Assembly (NCBI GenBank): GCA_012295275.1
Contig: CM022673.1
Location: 22,629,413 to 22,693,412, forward strand
From: Chrysomallon squamiferum
Taxonomy: Eukaryota; Mollusca; Gastropoda; Neomphalida; Peltospiridae
DNA: 64,000 nucleotides
Direction: 5' to 3'
Shown here: one piece after another, positions 51,325 through 62,657 of the stretch
Layout: every line of letters begins with the position of its first letter
Position numbering within the stretch: position 1 is the first letter of the stretch
Translations under genes and position numbers: made by a program
Notes under the pieces: generated by a model
The model's database searches: none
Told to the model about the DNA's origin: nothing
Seen by the model: the letters and a program-made list of their open reading frames with translations, nothing else

Positions 51325-51960
51325 GTATTATTCAAATAAATGGTTATGGGTTTAGCAACAATTTCGTGGAAATAGATCTACAATATGGAATTGTGAAAGG
51401 TTACAGTCCTTATATTTCATTTGTGTCAACGCCTACCACAACACCGAACCGAATGTGTAATGGCCAGGCGGTCATCAAAATGGATTTTTCAGGTCCATAT
51501 AAAGGAGCCAAACTGTTGCTGGATTACGGAGAATCGCCACGGCTTTGGACTCTTGATGTTTCAGATTCCCCCACTGGGGATGGTTTTGGAGGGGACAATG
51601 GAACAACAAGCAATAATGCAGAAACTCAAATTCATAATCGACAGCTACGAATTTATGGTAATTCATTACCTGGATTCATGGAAGCATCCACCAACGGTGG
51701 CAATTTGATGAAGGTTGTAGACAACTTTGTGAAAAAAGGGAGTAAAGTGTCATTGGATGTTAGTGACGAGAGAGTTGAATGGATTCAGGGAAGAAAGAAA
51801 GATTATATGGAATCAGAGTTTTTGTTTACTCTCAGTGGGCAGCCGACTTTGTTCGGTCCCGTTGAACAAGATGTTTTTGTCGGCTTTAACAGAGTTGTTA
51901 GAGCCCCACATCGTCGTGGAAGCGGACTCTGCCGAGTAACGATATCTTTATACGAGCCAG
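51325..51960 (+). CDS. Gene 2 exon 2: main extracellular-looking domain, family not recognised
   Basis: Exon of 636 bases with an acceptor ending TTGCAG (51324) and donor GTTAGT (51961), phase 1 at both ends, as for many shuffled extracellular modules. It encodes residues 24-235 of a 250-residue protein. Seen: a start IIQINGYGFSNN after the signal peptide, Cys68 (NRMCNGQ), the Gly/Asp-rich segment WTLDVSDSPTGDGFGGD at 98-114, an N-glycosylation sequon NGT at 115-117, and Cys226 (GSGLCRV). Alternating hydrophobic patches (VIKMDFSG, KLLLDYG, QLRIYG, KVSLDVS, EFLFTLSG, DVFVGFNRVV, CRVTISLYEP) suggest an all-beta fold. Codon content is less AT-rich than flanking DNA and there is no internal stop. 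No catalytic signature or named domain is apparent to me. A secreted or cell-surface binding protein is plausible, but the function is unknown. Confidence 0.88.
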
Positions 51961-53637
51961 GTTAGTTCATTAATTTTTAAATTTTGCTAGGTTACAGATT
52001 AAATATAACGTGATGTTGTATATGTATGTATGTATGTTTCATTTGTACTAGTGTGCTCATGTATATTAAGTTATCTATACTATACTACCAAATCATATCG
52101 TGCTTTCATTAAAAGACGTCTGCTAAAGCGAAATGTTTATTTACTTTCCCTCTAACTTTTCGGAAATATCCGCTAAATCCCAATTTTAACGGACACAAAC
52201 CAATGTTATTTACAAAATATATCCATTAGGGATAACTTTAAACTCGACTACTTACCGGAATTAAGTTTAAGTAAATTATAAGCTAGGCTGTTAGTTATAA
52301 TCAGTTAAAATTACCAGTCAAAAATTATATTTTTGTATGGCATAAGAAGCTAAATCTACTGAGAAGTAGTTGTTCATCTTAGATGGTAAATATATATAAT
52401 ATGTTATTCCTTTAGAAGAATGAAGAATAAATGCAACCCCAGCTACATCAATAATGAAAATAATATATATAAAAATAAAATAATTATATGCTTGATAAAG
52501 ATGAATATTAATGATGATGGGGCTGATGATAATGATAACATAACGACAGTAAAGATAGTAATAAAAGTAAAACGATGACAACAAGGTAGTGTACTCAAAG
52601 TACTGCGTCTGTGCTATTTCTCATTCAGTATATAGTCGTTGACAGAACAAACGTGTTCTGAACCTATTCATGAGTGCAACACCCCCAAAAAACATTTTTT
52701 TCTTTGTTGCTGTTGTTATTCTGAACGCTATCTATTAAAGTTACTAGCACTGATTTTTAACAAGACTAAATAAAGAACTGCTCTTCTTTTTAATAATTAA
52801 AGATGTAACACATTAAAGATAACCCGTTGCAAGATTCAGGCTCATGCTAAATACAAGTTTTGACTTAGGATCACGAATATTTCATGGGTGGAGGTTAATT
52901 CAAGAACATAGAATTATAATATGATATTTAATATGAAAACGACCTAGACTTTTTAAAATGCTTAACAAAAAGACCTGAAATAAAATATCAAAATCTTATC
53001 TTGAAAAGCAATGACAATAGGACATTTTATCTAAACTGTACGATGTTCAAGAAAAATAAAACTAAGTTCAAGAAAGTAGCTCATTCACTATAGGTTTTTA
53101 GTACGTGATACTTTAATTTATTGTGTTTGTTACATACCAAATATTCATAACGGGTTTCACGTAGGAAACTTAGAGAAAGAAAAACTGATAATATAGTATT
53201 CTACGTTTGTCCATTTTCACAGATTGAAAAATATTTGGGATATTAGGCAACATAAAAAATTGTTCTACACAGTTGTATAATTGTCAAAGGAGAAAGGATA
53301 GATTGCTGGATCCATTCAGTAAGCCTAGTTTTATAATAATTTATAAATACTATTATACTTTTAATTATTTTAAATAAAAACAGATGATTATTATGTATTG
53401 TATCCTGCGAATACTTGTGAATCCTTCGAAAATACACATTCACGGAAAATATACAAAATATATATACATATATTCTTAGTGCTTTTTGACTCTTATTTTT
53501 TTTTAAATATATATAACTATTACATACATTAAATGTACTATATCGACCACAGATATTCGATTAGTGTACAATGTTATTGTAGTATTATTATTTTCTTGTT
53601 TACTTTTTAAATGAATAAAATTATATCGGTCAATGTG

Positions 53638-53640
<3 letters not shown>

Positions 53641-53702
<62 letters not shown>
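53641..53702. repeat. (TG)n microsatellite
   Basis: About 30 TG units. Confidence 0.97.
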
Positions 53703-53703
<1 letters not shown>

Positions 53704-54359
53704 CTTTGGTGTTTTTAATATATGAATAATCATTATAGACAGTGAGAAACTAGTTCTAAAAATGAACCAATAAAATCGATAAAGTACGCAATATAGCCAG
53801 CCATTAACGAAAGTGACAGACAACAAAGATTTATGAACAGACAAAACAGTAGACGACGAATTCTTTTCTGGTATGAGTCATCTGTCTGGCTGCACCCAAA
53901 GGAGGAATTTACATAGTAATAATATACAATCTTGTTGCTCGGTATTCTTGAATAATTTGTTATTCAGTGAGTGCTTTATTCTACCTTAAGTTATTATTGT
54001 CATTATTTACATTTTATCGGTTGAAATGAAAATTATTACTGCAAAAATGTTATAATAAAGTGAAGGAAACAAATGGTTAAATTTAGAAGTAAACTCAGTA
54101 ATAATGTAAATATACTGATTTTCTGTATGTAACTGGGATATTTATGAATTGAAATGTAGAATGATGAAATGTCGTTTCTTATCAACTTCACCAAACGGAT
54201 TATTTAAAAAAAAAAAATAATAATAATAATAAATAAAATAAAATAAAATAAAAGAAGAAAAAGTAGTAAGAAACCCAGATTAATCATCCCTTCATAGTTA
54301 ATGAATTACTGTCAAAAACAACAACCACACCAATGATTGTTAGTGAATGATCGTTGCCC

Positions 54360-54835
54360 GGTTATATCCACCCTTTTAGTTAATGATATCCTTGTTGGTG
54401 TTAGCTGAAGAATGACCATCCGTTTTATTAAGCCCTTTTGTTGTCAAAGAATGATACAAGCTATACTGATTGTTATGCACCCACCTAGCTACAGTAATAT
54501 GTACATCCATCTTAATGATTAACAACAAAAACTAACCATCGTAATATGTAAGAGCATGAACATGACAACAAAAAAATAAAAAATAAAAAAGAAGAAAGAA
54601 ATGTTAGAAAATGAGAAAGAGTATCCATCTTATTAGTTTTAAAGAATGATATCTTCACTTTTGATTCTATAGTTTACATCCATCTAAAGGATTTTCAAAA
54701 AAATATTTCGTCCTCAGAAACTGATTTTATACATTGACATTGTTAATTATCAATAATTAGAGCCATCTGTTGATTGTAAAATAAAAGGCTATCCACAATG
54801 CTGACCCCTAACAGTGAATATCCATGCTATAGACT
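54360..54835. repeat. Possible degenerate tandem repeat with ATCCATCTT-like core
   Basis: Words close to ATCCATCTT recur at about 54366, 54416, 54505, 54622, 54678, 54772, 54791 and 54819, several of them followed by AGTT or AAAGAATGATA-like sequence. Some spacings are near 53-55 bases and others near 85-118. This looks like an ancient minisatellite eroded by mutation and indels, but the period is not certain. Confidence 0.35.
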
Positions 54836-55583
54836 GTCAAAGCAAAGAACTTGTTGACCTTGTTCTGCGTCTACTTGAGACCTTGGGCTGCAGCCAAAGA
54901 AAAGTTGAGTCTGGAATAGGTCAGACGGCATCTGTAATTTTTACGCTGCCATTGAAAAATAACCTTCAAGTAAAGCTGTTAAGTACATAATATTAACATC
55001 AAGTGGTTATAACTCTAATACGTACGCTCAAGAACGTTAACATCAAGACTGACAACAACATGTTAGCATTAAACAAAACACTTTCAACATCTGAATTCTG
55101 AAAACTTTCTGGATTTGCAAGTGTAGCTCTTCATATATTATAATCAGTAATCAGCGCGGCATTCGCTTTTAACAATGTGCCCACTTCCAATATTTAGTTC
55201 TTTCTAATCATAGCTGATTCATTTCTTCTTATTTTGTTTATCAGTAGGTATAATTTTATTCTTTCTTAATACTAATATGATGCATACATGAACTATATAA
55301 TCAACAAAATCTTTGATATCTGTTCTCATTTTGTACATTTCGTTAGTACTTGCCTATCATCAAATGTAAATAAGTACAATTCGGAATTCAAACGGCACAT
55401 GTCTTTTAAACCAATTACTATAACCATGTTTAAATATTTTAACGGTTTAAGGAAACTGAAACTGGTCTGCTGGTGTCTGCTGGTGATGCACAATCAATGC
55501 GGTAGGCCTCTAATTTATTTATTATAGTGGAAGAAATCGTAAATAAAATCTGTTTTATTATGAATTTGTTTTATATAATATTC

Positions 55584-55740
55584 AGGCATGTATGTATGTG
55601 TGTATGTGAGTTTGCATATATGTTTGTATGTTTGTCTGTATGTCTGTATGTTTGTATGTGTATGTGTATATGTGTTTGTCTGCCTGACTGTATGTCTCTC
55701 TGTATGTACGTGCGTAGAATGTATGTATGTATGTATTTAA
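55584..55740. repeat. (TATG/TTTG)n tetranucleotide tract
   Basis: Imperfect TGTATG, TGTTTG and TGTCTG units over about 150 bases. Reading frames through it give artefactual Cys-Met-Tyr repeats. Confidence 0.9.
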
Positions 55741-55921
55741 TTAGCACTTGCATATGCCTGAACAACTATATTTAAATATGTCCAAAAATGTTAGTATGTA
55801 AGCTTTAAGTTAATTCAAAAGCAGTTTTCACTAGGAAACGTAGACGAGTAATCATTCATATCTCAGAAGAATTACTGCCTCTTAAGACTGGAAATTAGAA
55901 ATTCTTCTTCTTTTGTTATAG

Positions 55922-55968
55922 ACCTAGATGACCCAGACTCTAAAGTGCACTGTCTGTGTCGGTTATGA
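55922..55968 (+). CDS. Gene 2 exon 3: short C-terminal tail and stop codon
   Basis: Terminal exon preceded by a strong pyrimidine-rich acceptor (AG at 55920-55921). Its first two bases complete the phase-1 codon left by exon 2 (G + AC, Asp236). It adds DLDDPDSKVHCLCRL and ends with TGA at 55966-55968, giving a total of 753 coding bases, exactly 250 codons plus the stop. The tail supplies two cysteines in a C-x-C arrangement (246 and 248), which with Cys68 and Cys226 gives four in the mature protein, enough for two disulfides. The exon and following 90 bases are GC-richer than the intron. This exon is short, so its assignment rests on phase, acceptor strength and the downstream poly(A) signal, not on homology. 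Confidence 0.7.
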
Positions 55969-56080
55969 CAAATCGATCTAGTCGAGTGGCCCGAACGCAC
56001 CACGGTCGCAACTTATGCAAACCACCAACTATCTGAGTGCTGTACTAGTTCTACAAAATAAATTAAAGTGTTGTTGACAA
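55969..56080 (+). terminator. Gene 2 3'UTR with poly(A) signal
   Basis: A short, relatively GC-rich non-coding stretch follows the TGA, then AATAAA at 56057-56062 and a T/G-rich segment (GTGTTGTTGAC) about 10-20 bases later, as expected for a cleavage and polyadenylation site. Confidence 0.55.
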
Positions 56081-56278
56081 TATTTAATAGCACTAGAAAT
56101 TACTAACGTGCTTTCATATAATAATATATAAGTATCATTTTTAATATCACTTTCGAAAAGCTGAAATAAATGTGGATATTATATATATTTAAATCATTTT
56201 TAAAAATATGTAAGTCAAGTAGATTTTATTTTGTATTTGTATGTAAAGGTAACATTACGTCATATATGTGCTCTGTAT
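56081..56278. other. AT-rich spacer
   Basis: No feature is seen. Confidence 0.6.
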
Positions 56279-56666
56279 AAAAATCATGTAACATTTGAAA
56301 CGCATATTTTATATAGAAAATCACGTGACAAGTCAGATGTATATTTTGTGTTTGGAAATCAGGTATTATGCGAGATGTATATTCTGTGTAGAAAATCACG
56401 CGACGAGTGAGACATATATTCTGTATGTTAAAAGTAAGGTGATATGTCAGAAATATTATATATGTTAAAAGTCAGATGATATGTCAGAGATATTCTACAT
56501 GTTAAAAATCAGGTGACATGTCCGATGTATAATGTATGTTGAAAGCCACCTGACATATCCGAAATGTTAAAAATCAAGTGACATGTCCGATTTATTGTTT
56601 ATGTTGAAAAACGAGTGACACGTCAGATGTATAATGCGTGCTGAAAGTCAGGTGAAACTGTATCAG
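56279..56666. repeat. Diverged minisatellite, 37-39-bp unit, about 10.5 copies
   Basis: Units begin with AAAAATCAGGTGACATGTC-like sequence and end with GTATATTCTGTATGTT-like sequence. Starts fall at about 56279, 56316, 56355, 56391, 56429, 56466, 56503, 56541, 56568, 56606 and 56643. Copies differ by many substitutions and one is shortened to about 27 bases, so the array is old. Each unit centres on a TCACGTGAC/TCAGGTGAC word; the second copy carries a perfect TCACGTGA palindrome, a bHLH-Zip E-box. It starts just 200 bases after the gene 2 poly(A) signal. Confidence 0.85.
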
Positions 56667-58021
56667 ATAAATTACTCTCAGTAGACAGTCAGGCTGGAAC
56701 ACAGAAAACATATACCCGGGTTTAAAATGGCCACTATGTTACATTGAGTGGCGTTTATTTTCTGTGTCAAATATGCTCGGCTTGTTATCGTTCCCGGCCC
56801 GTTACAGCGAGCTATAAAACAGCTGTCTGTCTGTTTAAATTCGGTTCTGAGTACCATACCATGATCGTAAAATATGTGAAAGTAATTTGGAAACAATAAA
56901 ACAGTGAATAGCAATGGGGTACTGCGTTAATGTTGGTCTCGCTTAACGGGCAATTCTTTTAACATCGTTTGATCCAGAGGCGTTGTCTGTAAGACATGAA
57001 ACATGGTCGTTAATTTACAAAATGAGACTCTTTTCTTTTCTCACTTCATATGTTGAAATTCATTAGCATTTTATGTCATAAAGGCCTTCCTTTTTAATCA
57101 TCTTTCTTAGACATTAATAATGATAAGTGTCAACATTTTTTTATTGTTAAAACTAATTAACATATGTATTAAACAAATTCGTTCGACATGTAAAATAAAA
57201 TAATTATATTTGATGTAATATCATCCAAAATGTTTCAAGGTACATATATCTAATCTTAAGTTCGTGTTAGTGAAATTTATTATTGGACTGAAATGTTATT
57301 TAAAACAGTCTAAAAGTGTAACTACAAATTAATAAAAATATTGTTCTGTATGACTGGAAAAAGTTTTCACTGAGTAACATTCTGCAGTGGATCTTTTATT
57401 TCTACAACATCGAAATATATATCTCTATTATTTTTTCCTTATTTTGTTTTTGTTTCGCTTACTGATTATAAAGATTGATACGTAATAGGCAGTGACAGTA
57501 TCATAAAACACGAATTATCATCTACTTTTCTGTTTACATTTAATACACCAGTAAAAGGAACGGTTAAGTCGTTCCACAATAACGTACCGGCCGATTGACC
57601 AAATTCAATCGTCTTTTACTCTTTTTAAACCAGCAGTTCTTTTCTGAAATATGTTTGTTTGTTTTTTTTTGTTTTTTTTGTATTTTTTTAGGGGGTTGCT
57701 ACATTTTCATACTGATTTCGTTAACAGAAAATATTCTGAATTCCATCTGCAATAATGAAGACGGAAAGTCGATTTATTTTTATTTTATCTTTTTTAAATA
57801 TGAATGTAGACGGTTAACGTGTTAAGTCCATTAGTGTGTAGAATTTCATTTGATGGATGAAAGCAAAGCTGACAGACTAAACAGCGAACGATCGTTTTCT
57901 TCTCGCTAGAAAGTAAAAATCATTACGTCGCTTTGTTACATTTGAAAAGTTTCTGTGTGAACAGTATTAGAAACGAAAGTTATGTCATTCTGAACTTTTT
58001 GAGAAGTGTCGATGCATTGAA

Positions 58022-58056
<35 letters not shown>

Positions 58057-58079
58057 TCTTTTCTTTTTGTAAACTGCGG
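56667..58079. other. Gene-free region
   Basis: Nothing coding is supported. The block 56690-56830 is moderately GC-richer. An ATT array lies at 58028-58056. Confidence 0.65.
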
Positions 58080-58154
58080 GTCTAATATCGTTGGTTCGAA
58101 GTATCGTTTACTTGAAGATAGTAAACTGAGTCGTCTGCCGTGACGCGTCCCGAG

Positions 58155-58169
58155 AGCGCCGCCTGCTGT
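58155..58169 (-). promoter_or_regulatory. CTCF-like core motif
   Basis: The minus strand reads ACAGCAGGCGGCGCT, a good match to the CTCF core (CCAGCAGGGGGCGCT-like). It sits in a small CpG-rich patch (58130-58175), unusual for this AT-rich region. Binding is not shown. Confidence 0.4.
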
Positions 58170-58783
58170 ACAGATTCAACGAATACTGGTGTGATAAAGT
58201 TTCAGAATGAAGCAAACCGACTTTCTGTTTGTAGCTGCTTTTATTGAATTGTCTGATAGGTTGGGCCGTTTCTTTCTGTTTAAAAATCTTTGTTTACTGG
58301 TCCATCTTTTGTGTTGTTGTTCACTGGATGGAAAACTGTGACTATGTATCTGTTCTTAATTACTTGCTATTGCCTTGGCGAAAAGGAAACAAACTGGATG
58401 CTAATTCGTTCCGAAAAAGCCAGCTAGAATAAAGGAAAAAATGTTTTCCGATCAATGATGATAACTGTGCTCGGAAGAGAAAAATCGTAATCAATAAATA
58501 ATTTGTCTACAAAAACAAAAACAAAAAATTAAAGAAAGAAAAATATATTCAAAAGCCTCTGTTGTATATAGCTCCTCAAGTTACTGATTTTTCGTTTCTG
58601 ACAGACCACAGACAGGTACGTGGGTCTAGTAAACCAATCAAAGCTTTGAGCGGCCTAAAACTGTCGAACATGACACATTTAGAGAATTCGCCATAATCAC
58701 AGGCAGAATCGTATGATTATGCCATTGTGAAAAAAAATAGAAGTGCAATCAAATAGCTTTGCAGATGTGACCGATATGCCTAG

Positions 58784-58935
58784 GTGAAAGTGGCCGAGGA
58801 TATCGAGATTCGCTGGGTGGGAGAGGGCAATGAGGTCCCCCGAGTGTCGCCTTACCCACATGTGTTTGTGCCTACTCGCACTTTCAGCTTTCATGAGTCT
58901 AGCGTCGGCTACGAAACGCCGAAAGGACAAAGCAG
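58784..58935 (+). other. Unassigned candidate exon (152 bp)
   Basis: A GC-rich block bounded by a possible acceptor (CCTAG, 58783) and a consensus donor (CAG|GTTAGT, 58936). One + frame is open throughout and starts VKVAEDIEIRWVGEGNEVPR, with an in-frame stop directly before the acceptor. The opposite strand is also open across the block. The pyrimidine tract before the acceptor is poor, and joined in phase 1 to gene 2 it would stop after 16 codons. It may belong to a gene extending beyond the window, or be a piece of a mobile element. I cannot decide the strand. Confidence 0.3.
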
Positions 58936-58993
58936 GTTAGTTTCTTCATTTAATGTAAATATAATTAAATTTTTACATAAACCAGTTATTTAG

Positions 58994-61900
58994 CGACTTT
59001 TAATGATGATTCTACAGTAAACACGGCTCCCATTACATTTATTTATGAATTACTATTAGTGATTGTATCACTATTACTACAGTCATTGTTATTTCTGAAG
59101 CTATTACTAAAACACAGCAAGTATTATTTTTGCTGATGGTTTCTTCGGACTATATATTATTTTGACAACTTACATTATTTGGAGTCACATATTTATTGTC
59201 ACTGTTAGTAACTGCTATTATTATTGTTATTGTTAACAATAGCACCACTTTCTCTTGATTACTACTACTACGACGACGATTATTGCTGTATCTTTTTCAT
59301 TATTATTACCTTTAATGCCCGCGAAAGATCCGTATATTAATAAGGAAATATTCTAAAACTTAAAAGAAAATATATACTGTCAGGTCTCTTCAGTCTAAAA
59401 TAAATGTTTCGTGCTGATTTGTCCTCATAAAGAAAAAGAAAGTTAAATTTTTACATTTTCATCATTACTTACATATCAAGTCAATCGTACGTCGATCTTG
59501 AGACAGATAAGATGCCAATTAACCACTATGTAAACCGTTATTGTTATCAGTTACAAACATTTCCTACTTTTCTGTTTGTTGACTGAGCATACATTTCTTC
59601 CAAAAAGGTAGTACTGACACATCATTTTGTCAAACAAGTAACATCAGATGTTTACCCTACACATTATGTCATAGGATGGGAAATTAAAAACGAAAGTTTT
59701 TAATTAAATTTTTTTCACTTATGTTAAAATATCAAAATACTACATTTGGGAAATTGAAATATTTTTCAGATTCGTAGTATATATTGTGCATAAACGTGTG
59801 AGACTTTATTTACACCACTCGTTATTTTAATATTGTGAGCATATAAAATTATTTAACTATATTTGATTGATATTTTGTGTGAGAATGCAATCGACTCTAA
59901 AAAACAAAGAAACAAACAAAATCACAATAAAGCATTGCTTCAACTTCTTGTTGGTCTCGTATAAAGAGGATAAGGGTGGCCAGAGTTGTAATTTGCGTCT
60001 ATTAAATTAGAATCAAGTTTATCCTGTCTGAAGAAATCTTTATATCATATTTGTGCCATCTATTTTGTAACTTTCTTTCAGTTAATTCATGATATTTAGG
60101 ATATTTCTGCAATTAAAAACCCCGTAAAATAAGAAAGTTGGAAGGTGTATGGTTGTGTGTGTGATATCGTTAACGCAGATTATAAAGAATTCTAAGACCA
60201 AGTGTAATAAAGAGCTTGAATATTCTTATAGTATAGCCATAGCCTAAGATTCACTTTCACTAACAAGCATTAATGTCTACTGAAAGGACGGGTGCTGATA
60301 AAAATATATTAGCATTATCTTAAGCTGTGTAAACATAGTCGTTCGCCACACAGTACCCTGGTTGCAAGATTGTTAAGAACATCCAACGTTTTATAATAGA
60401 TTTAGGGGAAAATCGTGAGATCATTAATGTCAAAAGAGTAATTTATTGGAATTCTGAGATAACAGCTGCACATTATCGTGCAATGAAAAAGTTATGTCAA
60501 CGACTTCTGTACCGAATTTCAAAAGTGTATGTGTACCTGGTGTCGAATCTGGTCAGAAGAGCTATATATATTTAAATAAGTTACGAATGATCCAAAAAGT
60601 ATGCAAATTGAATTGTTAGTGGTTTGCATTATAATGGGTTTGCTTAGTAATATCTGTCTGCATAAGAAATAATCGCCTACAAATGGAAATAATGGTTGCG
60701 TCAGCACAAGTCACGTCTACAATTTGTTGCATCGGCACAAGCAGTGGATGGCGTAACCAAATATTATGATGGATAATTCACTAGTAATGCATAATAACCG
60801 AAAGGCTTATTTTGGACCAAGATATATATTATTTTCTCGACTAAATGCCCCCCTCAGAAAAAAAACAAAAAACCCAAACAAATATATATATATATTAAAA
60901 TATTAATAATAATAAATAATAATAAATAAATAAATAAAAGTGAAATAAAATAAAACAAAATAATTTTTGTTTCCCCCTTTTTAAAATTATTTATTTTTAT
61001 TATTATTGTATGTTTATATATATATATTAAGAAATGTTACAACTATGACATATTTTGTATAGATAGATGGCCCTGCCTTTCTTAAACTCGAAAAAAAACG
61101 AGCTCATTATCTGAAAAAAAACTCCGCAACACAGCAACAGAACGCAGTCAAAGATAACAAGTAATTTAATACACGAGTATGAATTCACAAGGCGATTAAG
61201 AATGGATCAGTTGTGTATTAAAACTGAGACACTTAGCTACCATGGCACTTGAGACTCTTTTTCCAAATTAGTCTATTTATAACTCAAAACATATACAATA
61301 CATCGTTTTATTTGTGTTGTGTTCAAAAAAAGGAAAACCAAAGATTATTTTCTGAGGAAATGAACTCATAAAGTTAAATATCATTATCATATGATATACT
61401 GAACGATAACTGATAAAAATCTATTTTTCTGCAGTGATGTAAAGTGAGCTTAGATGTAATTTTTTCTATTTACTTTTTTTTCTATCCTTCCAAGTGAAAT
61501 ATTCAAGCTAATTTAGTGGGACTTAACGGGTAACACCAAAGATAAAAGTGTATTTTCAGTTTAAAAACAATATGTATGTTATATCATTCATTCGACATCT
61601 CCCGAGTTTTTCCAGTGTTAAAGAAGCTACAATCAGAGGAACAAATATGCGCTCGGCGACATAAATAACCAGTGTAGTCATAGCAATCGGAAAGCCAATT
61701 CTAAAGAGCAAGACGTAAATCTTATGTAAATTTCAGCAAGTGGTATGTTTAGGTTAGCAACAACGATGTGGGAACCAAGTTAGCATGACGCTGAGATGCA
61801 ATGTCATAATTACTATGAGATTCTTTGACTTCAAAATTTTCATACGCAATCGTCTCAACGTGTCTCCAGAAATAGACGTATTATAACAAATAAAGGAATT

Positions 61901-62016
61901 CTTTTAAAAATCAAGCTTATTGTATGTCAGTTTTTTTAAAATTTAATAGTGATAACGAGTGAAATTCTGTTGCTGACATTAACGCTAAAATATATGCATG
62001 TATGTATGTGTATGTG

Positions 62017-62048
<32 letters not shown>

Positions 62049-62589
62049 TACACACACATAATGGATATAAAATAACAAATGTTAAGAAATATGAATTTTA
62101 TAGTTGCATTAAGCATTACTAATTTGTATTACTATCCTAATCGTCTTATTGTTTTTTATTATAACAAATTTACTAATGTTCATCTCAAAGATTGATCGGA
62201 ATAAACCATCATTATGTTCATAAAAGAATAATAAATTAAAAAAAAAAAAAAAAAAGAATAAACAAATAAATAAATAAGATATCTTTCTATTCATTCTCTT
62301 CTTCATTATATTTTATATTTTATTTTTGCTTTTTATTTTTCTTGTGTGTATATGGGAGTGAATGAATATTGCTTGATGTAATGTATATTACCCACAGCGA
62401 ACGTACTAGTATGACCTCAAAGATAGAGTAGAATATCTTCTGATCTAATCAGTCTGAAGCAGTCAACAGCGAGTCTAAGATCTTACCTGTAGTATCAAAT
62501 TTACTTTTATCTTTAACAGACAAACTTGTTTTTCTCACTATACTATTGACAAGGGCCAGACCCGTAAATGTTTGCGCGGAGGAGAGCTA

Positions 62590-62592
<3 letters not shown>
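58994..62592. other. Gene-free AT-rich region
   Basis: No exon is supported. It contains AAAT/AATA low-complexity sequence at 60895-60960, a TA/CA run at 62015-62058 and poly(A) at 62237-62255. Confidence 0.65.

Positions 62593-62655
<63 letters not shown>
62593..62655. repeat. Poly(A) followed by (AAT)n
   Basis: About 28 adenines run into about 12 AAT units. This is the usual way AAT arrays grow from a retroposon tail, but no retroposon body is recognisable next to it. Confidence 0.93.

Positions 62656-62657
<2 letters not shown>

Larger units (their letters stand above)
51961..55921 (+). other. Gene 2 intron 2 (4.0 kb)
   Basis: The donor is GTTAGT; the acceptor TTCTTCTTCTTTTGTTATAG has a good pyrimidine tract. 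Inside are a TG array (53641-53702), degenerate repeats at 54360-54835 and a TATG array (55584-55740). No further exon is supported. Confidence 0.6.

Noticed and set aside
51421-51939. Overlapping open frames on both strands inside exon 2
   Set aside because: They are shadow frames of the longer coding frame, without splice or start support.
56279-56666. CRISPR array
   Set aside because: Repeats and intervening sequence both diverge together as one 37-39-bp unit. The DNA is eukaryotic and no cas-like gene exists.
58784-58935. Fourth or alternative terminal exon of gene 2
   Set aside because: In phase 1 it stops after 16 codons and wastes its open frame. The exon at 55922 fits better and is followed by a poly(A) signal.
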